Source of the DNA: Isochrysis galbana
Taxonomy: Eukaryota; Haptophyta; Isochrysidales; Isochrysidaceae
DNA length: 64,000 bases
Reading direction: 5' to 3'
Assembly (NCBI GenBank): GCA_018136815.1
Contig: CM030933.1
Coordinates: 5,924,637 to 5,988,636, forward strand
Within the stretch, counting starts at the first letter, position 1, and every line of letters starts with the position of its first letter. Shown piece after piece: positions 21,550-30,424 of this stretch. The translations under genes and the position numbers were made by a program. Under the pieces are notes generated by a model. It made no database searches and was not told the origin of the DNA. It was given only the letters and a program-made list of their open reading frames with translations.

Positions 21550-23343
21550 CTGGCGGAAGATCCGTTCGTAGAGCCACTCCTAGGCTCAGGAGAGACGGCC
21601 AACCACGAGCCATCAGGCCAAGGGTCGCCTCCGCCGGCCGCCGCCTCAGGCCCCGTTGCCGACGATGATTCGTGTTCCAGTCCTGTCGCTCCCGCCCCCG
21701 TTTCCGCTCAGCCATCCAAGACGTTTCGCCGTTTCGTCGTTCACGATGGGCTCGTCTACTATCGCACCGTTCCTGACTCCACCGACCCGAACTCGCTAGT
21801 GCTCTATGTTCCGCCCTTGTTGCGGTCTCGCTACCTCTTTGCCTACCACGATCGCTCCGGTCACCTCGGAGTTTCTCGTATGTCTGGTCTTCTTCGTACT
21901 CGGGTATACTGGCCGGGCATGTCTTCCGACGTTGCATCCTACGTCCGGGAATGCCACGAGTGTACCCTCGCCAAGCCGCTACCTAGGGCTCTAGCGTCGC
22001 CCTCCGGTCTCTCCGTGGGTACCTACCCCTTTGATGTGGTCTACTGCGACGTGCTCTCACTGGCTCCCACTCACAACTTCGTGCCTGGAGTCTCGGGTTA
22101 CGACAAGCTGGTCGTCTTCATCGACTCGCTCACTCGATGGATTGAGGCTGAGCCGTCGAATGGGGATCCCTCGTCGGAGATGGCCTTGGACATGTTCATC
22201 CGCTTGATTGTGACGCGAAATGGAGTCCCTAGGCAGCTTCGAACCGACGCCGGTTCGAATCTTTGTTCGGTTCTTGTTTCGCGTATTCTGGAGCTCACCG
22301 GGACTGATTTGTCGAGTACAGAGCCGTATCGACATGAGGGTGTAGGCTTCGTCGAACGCGCTCAGCAAACGCTCATTCGTTTGATGCGCGCCTCGAACGA
22401 GGGTGGCAGCCATTGGGTCGACCATTTGCCGTTCCTACTCCTCTCGTTGAGGGCTTCTTCCGGTCGTGTTACCTCCCGGTCTCCAGCGTCTTTGATCTTT
22501 GGGCGTGAGCTGCGTCTGCCCGCTCAACTCTCTGATCCGAAGTCCGTTTCGCCAACTGCTCTCGAGGCGGCGTCCGCCGACGTTCGCTCGTACGCATCCA
22601 GGCTCAATGCGAGCCTCCGCCTCTCGTGGTCCAGCGCTCTCGAGGCTACCCTAGCCGCTCAGGCTGAGTCAGTCCGTGACGCTACCATCAAGTCTCAAAG
22701 ACCATCGCGTTTCGAACCTGGGGATCGCGTCTGCATGCGATTACCAGGCCATGCCAACAAGTTGCAATTCATCTACTCGGGTCCCTACCGCGTCGTAGAG
22801 GCTCTGTCCGACACTAGGTACCGACTCCGTGATTTGGAGAACCGGTTAGTCAAGGAGGAGGTGCATATCTCGAACCTCCGGCCGTATCATACTTTCGTTG
22901 ATGAAGAGCCGCTGGCTGACGACGAGTACATCGTTGAAAAGTTGCTCGATCGTCGTAGCCATGGCGATTCTATCGAGTACCTCGCAGACGGCGATGTCCT
23001 ACGCACGCTCGCCAAAGCCGCGCTCCCATGCCCCTCGCGCATCGAGTGGAGTACCTTCAGTGTATCCTCCAACCGCTCCACCGTACGTCTGTCTAATGCG
23101 GATCTCGATGACGAGGCCTTGGACATGGTCTGTCGCGTGCTTGAGGCAGGAGCGTGTCGGAGGACCCATACGCTCATCCTCGACCGCAACCGGATCGGAC
23201 CGGCGGGCGTGCAGCGCCTGTGCGAGCTCGCGCGGAGCTTCCGGCTGTCGTCGGTGGACCTCTCATGCAACCCGATTGGCGCGGAGAGCCAGCCAATGCT
23301 CTCACAGCTGAGGAAGCTCAAGGTGCAGGTTACTCTGCTGTGA
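21550..23343 (+). CDS. gypsy integrase running into leucine-rich repeats
   Basis: An uninterrupted frame of about 600 residues. The N-terminal HHCC zinc finger is visible (AYHDRSGHLG ... CHEC). The catalytic core has D in VVYCDVLSL, D in LRTDAGSNL and E in GVGFVERAQQ; the second and third are separated by exactly 35 residues (D,D35E). The GPY/F module reads FIYSGPYRVVEAL and is followed by LRDLENRLVKEEVHISNLRPY. A chromodomain-like start (EYIVEKLLDRR...GDSIEYL) breaks off. The last ~100 residues are instead leucine-rich repeats (TLILDRNRIGPAGVQRL, LSSVDLSCNPIGAES). Integrases insert retroelement cDNA in the nucleus. All three catalytic acids are present. The LRR tail may be captured host sequence or a deletion-created fusion. 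Confidence 0.85.
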   Translation: MAEDPFVEPLLGSGETANHEPSGQGSPPPAAASGPVADDDSCSSPVAPAPVSAQPSKTFRRFVVHDGLVYYRTVPDSTDPNSLVLYVPPLLRSRYLFAYHDRSGHLGVSRMSGLLRTRVYWPGMSSDVASYVRECHECTLAKPLPRALASPSGLSVGTYPFDVVYCDVLSLAPTHNFVPGVSGYDKLVVFIDSLTRWIEAEPSNGDPSSEMALDMFIRLIVTRNGVPRQLRTDAGSNLCSVLVSRILELTGTDLSSTEPYRHEGVGFVERAQQTLIRLMRASNEGGSHWVDHLPFLLLSLRASSGRVTSRSPASLIFGRELRLPAQLSDPKSVSPTALEAASADVRSYASRLNASLRLSWSSALEATLAAQAESVRDATIKSQRPSRFEPGDRVCMRLPGHANKLQFIYSGPYRVVEALSDTRYRLRDLENRLVKEEVHISNLRPYHTFVDEEPLADDEYIVEKLLDRRSHGDSIEYLADGDVLRTLAKAALPCPSRIEWSTFSVSSNRSTVRLSNADLDDEALDMVCRVLEAGACRRTHTLILDRNRIGPAGVQRLCELARSFRLSSVDLSCNPIGAESQPMLSQLRKLKVQVTLL

Positions 23344-24000
23344 TCACGATGCAATTGAGTGTGTGTGTTGGGGGGGGGGAGGGGGGGGGGAGAGGGGGTC
23401 GAATACTCTAGTAAATATAACATGTATATATGCGGGGTAAAATTTCCCCCGTGTTCGGGTGGTGCACTGGGACTTTTGATGGCCCGCACCTTTGTTGCGA
23501 CCGCCTGCTAGAAATATTTCGCGAAAAAGTACCCCTATCGTTTTAACGATCACGATCATTGTACTGCAACATACTTCATTTTCACCAACCCACACCCACA
23601 CTAGGCAGCCGCGCTCCATAAAGGGCCAACCCAGGCGAACAGCCGCCTCCGCCATAGGCCATAGGGAAGCAGCCCAAGGCTGGGCTCCTACAAAGCCAAG
23701 GCACAAGGCACTGGCATCACGCTCTCGCGCGAGGTACGGATTCGAGATTCGACCTCTCCATACCAAAAGCCCCCCTTGAAAGGAGAGAAGCAATTCAACA
23801 GCGAGCTCATTGATAGATCTTCTTCACCCGCTCACGATGGCGATTGCACGGTGGGTAAACGAAATTCTGCAAACATGAGCCATAGGTCTCTATCGCTGTC
23901 GCCTCGCCTCATGCCTCAATGACTACCCTAGCATCGCATACAAGACGTCACCGCTGTCCACCATGCGACTGAATCTACTCAAGCGCGCTCGAAAGAGCGC
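23344..24000. other. intergenic region between the gypsy remnant and the coiled-coil gene
   Basis: G-rich tract at 23368-23398, otherwise unique sequence. No recognisable exon or LTR. Small overlapping frames lack features. Confidence 0.4.
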
Positions 24001-25098
24001 TCACAACACCCCATCCTTTCGTTTTTGCTCGTTGAGGAGCTCCAAATAGTTGGGCTTTGTCTGCGTGGAGAAGCTTTGTGGCTTGCGTACTACGCCTCCG
24101 GCGCCACCAACACTTGGGACGCTCACGACTACACCGGTAGTCTCAATGAGAGCTTGAACCTGCTCCGTGAGCGTTCCCTTTGCCTCCAACCCCACAATCT
24201 CGTTGGCCTTGCGAACTGACTCAACCAAAGGCAAGCCTGAGGGTAGTCCAAGCTCCGTGGTCAACGCAGTTACACTCTGGGTAAGAGTTGGTGCAGCGGT
24301 GCCTTCGGCCCCTGTGCACGTGCCCGCCGAAATTGTGCATACTGGCGACGCCGAAGCCGTGCTCCCACTGCTGCGCCAAGCGGCCACCGCAGCTGCGAAA
24401 CTAGCAGCTGCCTCCGCTTCATTGTACGTGCCGTCCAGTAGCGATCCGCTGTCGGTCCCCGTGCCCATTCCTGATGATGGCGGAGGCGGCTCAGGCCCAA
24501 GGAGGTCCTCGTACTCGTCGTCGTCATCCTTTGCAAGTGCAGCCGTTGGATCCCAAGAATACAGATCTTTTCGCGTGCTTGAGCTTGGGGCAGCTGGGGT
24601 CACCGTGGATGTTGCACTCGCAAACTTCTCAGCGAGAGCATTCATGGCAGCCTCATCAGCTGCAGAAGTGCAGGCGTGGTGCTCAGCTCCAAAGCGCTGC
24701 TTGCGTGGAGCCGCGGCGGAAGCGCTGGTGGAGGAAGGCTTCGGTTGGGTTGGCTCCTGCTCTTTTTGCGGCTCCAAGAGTGGGTTGATGAGCGGCTCAG
24801 GCGGGGGAGGATTAGAGGCAGGAGTTGTCCTCGACGGGGCGGACCCCTGTCGCCTGGGCGGTTTTGATGCAAGCACTTGCGCGGCATACGCCTGGGAATT
24901 CACAGGGCGGTCTGTGCGTGCGCTCGCCCAGGTTGTGCCGGTCGGGTTGCGCTGGCGCCCAGCCTCGTTTCGCTCTCGCGCGGCTGCCATGCGCGCTCTG
25001 AGCTCGTTGAGCCGCTGCTCCATCGCTACGACGTCCTCTGCCATGGCAGCTGTCCGGCTACGCTGCTGGCGGACCGAGGCGCGGTTGGCCATGTCCAT
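24001..25098 (-). CDS. uncharacterised coiled-coil, low-complexity protein
   Basis: One long frame without introns. The first ATG with a good context (purine at -3, G at +4) is at 25098, giving about 365 residues; the frame stays open upstream to 25302 without an ATG. An N-terminal Arg/Glu/Gln-rich coiled coil (VVAMEQRLNELRARMAAARE) precedes a Pro/Ser-rich linker and an acidic patch (DDDDEYEDLLG). A conserved-looking AAASFAAAVAAWRSS helix comes next, and then a C-terminal region ending NYLELLNEQKRKDGVL. The length without stops and codon-like composition favour a real gene. I do not recognise the family; a cytoskeletal or ciliary scaffold is a guess only. The 5' region is purine-rich. Confidence 0.55.
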   Translation of the reverse strand: MDMANRASVRQQRSRTAAMAEDVVAMEQRLNELRARMAAARERNEAGRQRNPTGTTWASARTDRPVNSQAYAAQVLASKPPRRQGSAPSRTTPASNPPPPEPLINPLLEPQKEQEPTQPKPSSTSASAAAPRKQRFGAEHHACTSAADEAAMNALAEKFASATSTVTPAAPSSSTRKDLYSWDPTAALAKDDDDEYEDLLGPEPPPPSSGMGTGTDSGSLLDGTYNEAEAAASFAAAVAAWRSSGSTASASPVCTISAGTCTGAEGTAAPTLTQSVTALTTELGLPSGLPLVESVRKANEIVGLEAKGTLTEQVQALIETTGVVVSVPSVGGAGGVVRKPQSFSTQTKPNYLELLNEQKRKDGVL

Positions 25099-25601
25099 CG
25101 TACGCTGGGCACGCACCCGCGCGCGCAAACTCCGTCTCTCTCTTGCTCTCTCCCTCGGCTTCTCCTGCCCTCTCCGCCCGTGCTCTCCCTGCTGCTCCCC
25201 TCCCTCTGCTCTCTTCTCTCTGCCTTCCTCGCTCGCCAGTGACTTCTTGAGGGAGCACTCTACATCTATAAAGTGCTTAAAAATAAGCGAGGGTTTTTGC
25301 AACGGGGCAATAGGCTCTCAACAAGGTCGCAATAGAGCGACTCAACAAGTCGCGCTGTGGAGACACGTATTGAGAGCGTTCCACTAACTAAGCGCAGTGG
25401 GGCGCTATTGAGGGCTCCCGGTGGCCTCAACAATGGAGAGGGTGCGCGAGGCCGCGCCGCACCGCAAGGAGATGCACTGCCCTCACCGAAGCTGCACCGC
25501 GTCCGCACGCATGGGCGAGGCATCGCGCAGCATGCAGCCCCGCGACTCACCACTCGCCACCCACACACTTGCGTGCTTGCGTGTTGCGTTGCGCATGCAG
25601 G

Positions 25602-25890
25602 CAAAGCGTTCACGCTACAATTGGACCGAGGAGAAGAAGGTTGCGTTGCTTACGCAAATTGTGGCGACAGGGAAGGTTGCGTTCCTCACGGCCAAGGACC
25701 AAGGACGCGACGAAGGTGGGGGACGAGTTCGTGTCGCAGCTCGACGTGTGGACGAACGCTGAGCACGGCATCATCCCCACCCTGAATATGCACGCCCCCG
25801 AGTTCAAGGACAACCTCATCAAGTCGACGTACACGTCGGTCATCACCTCTGTACGCTGTACGCTGTACGGGGATGGGTGCAGGTGCTGAG
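25602..25890 (+). pseudogene. decayed ORF with a Myb/trihelix-like start
   Basis: One frame reads KRSRYNWTEEKKVALLTQIV, the pattern of a Myb-like DNA-binding helix. After a frameshift another frame continues as VGDEFVSQLDVWTNAEHGIIPTL... and NLIKSTYTSVIT. A further related-looking piece starts at 27372 (FDILIKSAILLQHPDHNMEL), on the far side of the copia relic. It may be one gene split by insertion. Function unassigned. Confidence 0.35.
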
Positions 25891-26373
25891 GAGAGGGTGA
25901 CGAATTGGAATGGCCCATGGGGCCTGAGGGCAATGAGGCAGGAACGAGGCCGGCGGCAGGCGCGGCGAGGGAGACGACTTCGGAGGTGCTGACGGGCTGA
26001 AGCCCGTCAGCAGAGGAAGGCGGGCAGGCGGCAGGCGGGCTTGGTCGAGGGCGAGGACGGCGGCGAAAGCGACATCGAGCGAGCGGCGAGAGGCGAGGGT
26101 GTGAGTGTGTGAGTGAGAGGAGGGCTGTGTTGGCAGGGGCTGGTGAGGCGAGGCGAGTTTGTAGGGTACGAGTGTTACGAGAGCGAGAGCGACGAGAGCG
26201 AGAGCGACGGATGACGACTGACGACTGACGACAGGACGTCGGACAACGGTGCAGAAAACAACAGGATGCACCGACTCACGAACGCACCAAAATCATTCAC
26301 CCAAACCAAGTGTCGTGGATAAAGGGAGCCGCACCGCACCGCACGCTCTACCCTTAGAGCGTGCCTACTTTCC

Positions 26374-27372
26374 CGCGCCCTGCCTCCATCCCCTCTTCGC
26401 AGCGCGCCCTATCTTTAGAGCGTGTCTTCCCCACACCCCTCTCCTCTCCTCCCTTCCCGCCCCGAGTTCCCGCGCATACGACGCACAGCTGAGATCCCTC
26501 CCTTCCATTCTCCCACGCCTTCGCGGCGTTTCCCTTGTTCCCTTGGCCAGAGAGGGTCGGAGAGTCTCCCGCGCTCGCCGATTCCCTTCCGTTCCTCCAG
26601 CGCTCGCCCCCTCCCGTTCCATTAGTTTCTCCTCTGTTTCCATAGTTTTCCGAGTGGTTCTTCCGTCGCCCCGTGGTTTTCCCCCGTCTCTTCTTCTGCT
26701 CCCGCGACAGCGTTGGGTCGCCCCGTTCGTGCTCCCGTCTGTGTCCTCGTCTACTCTCGTTCGTCATGCCCGGCCATGGATCGCCCGTATCGTCCCGTGT
26801 GCTCCCATCCCGTCCACTGCGAGAATCGGCGACGGGGCGAGCAGTGTGAGAGACGCGGGAAAGGGAGATGCGGGGCGGGGCCTAGGCGGTAGTGTGAGCC
26901 CAAGCATTGGTCGCATAGCGGACGCACGCCTCGAGCTTGCGCTTCGGGAGCCACTTGGTCAGGAAGTCGGCGGCCATGTGCTCGGTGCCGACGTGGCGAA
27001 GAGCTACCTCGTGGGCCGCCACCCTCTGAAGGAGGGTGTGGTAGCGACGCATAAAGTGGCGGGCGCGGCTCGGGGCGGAGCGCAGGGAGCCAATGCGCAT
27101 GTTGGCCAGGTTGTCGGTGGCAACGAGCGTGGGGGGAATGTTGGGAAGTGTGGGTGATGGTTGGCCGGGTTCTGGGGTGGGGGCTGGGCGGGCTCCGAGG
27201 AGGGCCACGGTGGTTCGAGAGGCGCTGTGTCCCACTCCTCCCTCACCGCCACGTCACCCGAACCCGCCAACGCTGTCGCGCCCTGCCTCCATCCCCTCTT
27301 TGCAGCGCGCCCTATCTTTAGAGCGTGTCTTCCCCACACCCCTCTCCTCTCCTCCCTTCCCGCCCCGAGTTC
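26374..27372. repeat. 96-bp direct repeats flanking a copia relic
   Basis: 26374-26469 and 27277-27372 are identical except for one base. Both contain ATCTTTAGAGCGTGTCTTCC. The copia RNase H fragment lies between them on the minus strand. They could be parts of LTRs, or a tandem duplication that enclosed the relic. Confidence 0.7.
26882..27235 (-). pseudogene. Ty1/copia RNase H C-terminal fragment
   Basis: The minus frame reads TLVATDNLANMRIGSLRSAP, then RARHFMRRYHTLLQRVA. It continues VALRHVGTEHMAADFLTKWLPKRK, quoted here in two parts (VALRHVGTEHMAADFL; TKWLPKRK). This matches the end of copia polyproteins: the catalytic-site TDN, the H-RYH helix and the ADxLTKxL motif. The rest of pol is absent. 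Its presence shows that copia-type elements have been active in this genome as well as gypsy. Confidence 0.85.
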
Positions 27373-28678
27373 ATGCGGCGCATGAACGCGCACACACCGT
27401 CGCGTTTGACATTCTCATCAAGAGCGCCATCCTCCTCCAGCACCCCGACCACAACATGGAGCTGGTGTTTGAAGAGCGGAAGCAAGAAGTCCTTGACAGT
27501 TTTGACCTGCCGCAGACCGCAGACCACAATCGCTTGTACCATTTTTTTAAAAACACGTACACCGACAAAAAACGGCCTGCGCGAGCTCGAAGGGCTGCTC
27601 GCCGATGGTGAAGCACGAGGACGAGCGGCGGGGCATTAGGCTCAAAGAATCTGTTTCATTATTCGGCGCCCAGTGGGGCGCGGTCGAGGCGACCAACGCC
27701 GGTCGGTGCGCCCCTCCTCTCACGGCGCGCGACGGAGAGTGCGTGCTCGCGCTGTCGCAGCCGCAGGTGGAGTGCGTGCTCCACGGCGGCGAAGCGCGCA
27801 AAAACACTCGGGGTCTCACGCTGTTCCTTGCGCTGCTCATCGTCGGCCTCCCGGGGGCGGACGTGGACCTGGAGAGGACGAACCAGCGCGGCGCCACCGC
27901 CTTGACGCTGTCCACCTGGGCAATCGTTGGAGATGCCTGAGGAGCCGCGCGGCGGCGCGCGCGGGCGCGAGCGGTGCGTTGCCCGGCGCCAGCGACGGCG
28001 ACTTGTCGACGCAGGGGCGTCCCCGCCGTCGTCCGCCGCCGCCGCCCCCGCCCCCCCCCCCATCCTTCGCGCCCACTTGCCTGCCAGTCGGGCCCGGTTT
28101 TCGCCGCGCGCGCGCGAACGGGACCCTCGTGGCTCCGCCGGCTTCACAGGGGCGTGCAGCGCGCGCCGAGCGTCTACAAGGAGCGCTTCATGATCAGCTA
28201 CCTGATGAAGTTCCTCTGCCTCTCGCTGCGCGCGGGCGGCGGCTCGGCGCTCGCGGTCCCTGGCGGCCTTGCGCGCTACCGCCACCCCCATCTCCGCCAC
28301 CACCGTCGCCGCCACCCCCTTCACCACCGCCGCCCTCACCGCCGGTGTGATTTTCATGGCAGCACGCAGGTCGCCGCAGATCACCGTCGAGAGCGAGCTC
28401 TGTTGTTGTCGCGAGTGGTTATTGGCTACCGCCAGCCCGTGGGCGGCGAGCATTAGCCAGCAAACCGTTCCGCTCATCGCTCCGCCTACTCGCGCCTACT
28501 CAAAAAAATTCGCCCTTGCCGAACGACGCGTGCACAGCTTCCCGCGCTTGGGCCGATGCGGTTAGGCGTACCGGTTCCGTCTTACTTACATCTTTTGAAT
28601 AAATCTCAGCTCGTGTTTGTGTTTGTTTGCGCGCGGTCAGCCCCCGAGTTAGGGGCGAAGTTAGGGGTCAGCAGAAAT
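27373..28678. other. GC-rich region with overlapping low-complexity frames
   Basis: A fragment at 27390-27600 (ELVFEERKQEVLDSF ... NRLYHFFKNTYTDKK) looks like broken coding sequence. Farther on, open frames exist on both strands (27659-28477) but are Arg/Ala/Pro-rich with no domain, as expected from GC-rich DNA. A CCACC/CGCC-rich segment lies at 28270-28340. Possibly a decayed gene; no confident annotation. Confidence 0.35.
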
Positions 28679-28745
28679 TATATACCTAAAAAGCCGGGAG
28701 GAGCGTGACAAAAAAAGGGAACCTCGAGTTGCACCTTCTTCTCAC
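28679..28745. repeat. dispersed repeat, inverted relative to 47118-47195
   Basis: The reverse complement of 28679-28745 matches 47118-47195 over GAAGGTGCAACTCGAGGTTC, a T-run, and TTTAGGTATATA. Short non-coding repeat. A TTAAGG-type triplet run follows at about 28881-28900. Confidence 0.65.
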
Positions 28746-28982
28746 ATTCCTTAGACGAGCCACAATCTCCCATCCCCTTCTCTCCAACTCCCGGCCGAAG
28801 CAGCGCGCGCGGCCTCCCTGGAACCAGCTTCTCCGCTAAAGAGGGAACTGGGGAAGGGGAAGGGGGAAGGGGGTTGTTAGGGGTTAAGGTTAAGGTTAAG
28901 GTTGGGTAGTAGGGAGGTACACTAGCAAGCTGCCTCACGCCGCATATGTAGCGGGAATTTTTAAGAAGATTTTTTTTTGAAA

Positions 28983-29085
28983 TTGGCCGTGTGTGGCGAC
29001 GACAACGACAACAACGCTAACATTACCCGGCCGAACGAGCCGGAGTGCCCAACTTTCGAACACGACACACGACCGGGCGCGCTGC
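28983..29085. repeat. stray degenerate 204-bp satellite unit
   Basis: Matches half of the 16638-19410 unit: GGCCGTGTGTGGCG, ACCCGGCCGAACG and CCCAACTTTCGA are shared, with an expanded ACAACGACAACAACG. A single diverged unit about 9.6 kb from the array. Confidence 0.8.
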
Positions 29086-29092
29086 CGGCCCC

Positions 29093-29240
29093 GCACGACC
29101 CGGGCCCCTAAGTAGAGCACGAGGGGAGTTGCCGCAAGGCAAGGAGTGAGGGAGTGGGAAGAGAAAGGGCGTGGCTTCGTGAGCGTCTTCCAGTGCCACG
29201 TGCCACGTGTGAGGCGAGAATATTAAAAGGTTTTTTTGTA
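29093..29240 (+). mobile_element. 5'-truncated LINE 3' UTR copy
   Basis: Begins GGGCCCCTAAGTAGAGCACG and ends GCGAGAATATTAAAAGG plus a T-run. Same module as the ends of the LINE copies at 40830-40962 and 41685-41810. Extreme 5' truncation is typical of LINE insertion. Confidence 0.8.
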
Positions 29241-29431
29241 GTGTCGAAGTCGCAAGGCACCGTAGTAGCCCGTAAGGACACCATAAGAACGACCATAAGA
29301 TTCATATCGTAACAGCACCGTAAGATTCAGGTAGAGTAGACTATGAACAGAGTACGAGGTGATTGCTCGCGAAATGGGACAGTCACCCTGACAGCTTACG
29401 GGGGGGAATAGCGCCTCGGGGCTCGAGGACA

Positions 29432-29685
29432 GCCCCCCGATAGCTATCGGCGCCCGTCATTTTCCCCCAATAGCTATTGGCGCCCGTCGTTTCCCCCCCC
29501 AATAGCTATCGGGGGCCGTCTTTCGCCCCCGATAGCTATTGGGGGCCGACCTTAAAATTCGACAGCTCCCAGGGGGAGATAAAATCTCCCAATAGCTCTC
29601 GGGGGATTTTCTCGGTCGCCCGGTAGCTCTCGGTGGGGCTGTTGGCGATCGGGAAAAATTCCCCCCCGATAGCTGTCGGGGGCCC
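29432..29685. repeat. cluster of about seven short palindromes, CCC(G/A)ATAGCTATCGGGG type
   Basis: Imperfect palindromes centred on ATAGCTAT or ATAGCTNTC recur at about 29437, 29467, 29499, 29526, 29588, 29619 and 29661. Spacing is 20-60 bp, and several are flanked by C-runs on the left and G-runs on the right. Each can form a stem of up to about 10 bp. No coding frame. Confidence 0.8.
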
Positions 29686-30011
29686 CAGCTGCTGGGGGGC
29701 GTTGGCTCCTGGGTGGCAACGTATGCGTGGTTGGCGCATGGCTCGTCCGGTGTAGTATGTGGCTAGGAATTGGTAGCCAACAAGATGGTTCGTCCGGTGT
29801 CACCTTGGTTTCGGCTCTAGGTTTTCGCTAATATCCGTCATCGTTACATACCCAGGACGTACCCTCCACATTCCCGGACTCTTGTTTGGAGAGTGCCACC
29901 TCCAGGCTCTGTCCCAGACCCTGGTTTGCCAAAGCCTCTCGAAACATCTCGAAGTCACGCAGGAGGCGCGGCCGGCGGGCGGGCTAGATATTCAACCACC
30001 GAGAAGAGACA
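29686..30011. other. intergenic stretch carrying a dispersed-repeat fragment
   Basis: 29725-29800 matches the 15600-15780 repeat core. The remainder is unique with no gene. Confidence 0.4.
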
Positions 30012-30350
30012 CTCTCACTCTCTCCCTCGCCCCCCCCCTCCCCCCCCCCTGTCTAGTCTCCCCATCTCTCTCCCTCTCTCTCTCTCTAGATGATTGGGTG
30101 GCATCTCCCTGCCTCGCTCTCTCACTCTCACTCTCACTCTCTCCCTCGCCCCCCCCCTCCCCCCCCCCTGTCTAGTCTCCCCATCTCTCTCCCTCTCTCT
30201 CTCTCTCTCCCTTCTCCCTCCCTCCCTCCCTCCCCCTCCCTCCCTCCCTCCCCCCTCCCTCTCTCCTCTTCCCCCCCCATCTCCACCTCCCACTCCCTTC
30301 TGTGCTCTCTACTTTCTGCTCTCCACTCTCCACTCTCCGCTCTCTGCTCT
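30012..30350 (+). promoter_or_regulatory. CT-rich tract with an internal duplication upstream of the membrane-protein gene
   Basis: Pyrimidine-rich for over 300 bp. The segment from CTCTCACTCTCTCCCTCG to the TAGTCTCCCCATCTCTC block occurs at about 30012-30088 and again at 30129-30210. It ends about 75 bp before the ATG at 30425. Promoter or 5' UTR role inferred from position. Confidence 0.4.
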
Positions 30351-30424
30351 CTCTGGCGAGCTGCTCCCCCTTGTTGGATGCACAGCGTAGTCGCTCGGCC
30401 TAGTCGGCAGTGCTGATCGACTGG

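Larger units (their letters stand above)
20909..23343 (+). mobile_element. Ty3/gypsy-type LTR retrotransposon pol remnant
   Basis: Order on the plus strand: a protease-RT connector segment (20909-21541), then, with reverse transcriptase and RNase H missing, a complete integrase (21550-22950), then leucine-rich-repeat sequence to 23343. No LTR pair is seen nearby, so this is an internally deleted copy. The following two entries describe the two reading frames. Confidence 0.85.

Noticed and set aside
24167..25387. 406-codon plus-strand frame opposite the coiled-coil gene
   Set aside because: Mirror of the minus-strand gene, which has the better start context and ordered coiled-coil and acidic segments.
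27659..28477. A 272-codon Arg/Ala-rich minus-strand frame
   Set aside because: Open frames coexist on both strands in GC-rich DNA, with no recognisable motif and no plausible start context.
28870..28910. TTAAGG repeats resembling an interstitial telomere
   Set aside because: Only three or four copies, and the spelling is not the TTAGGG/TTTAGGG expected. Too short to support.
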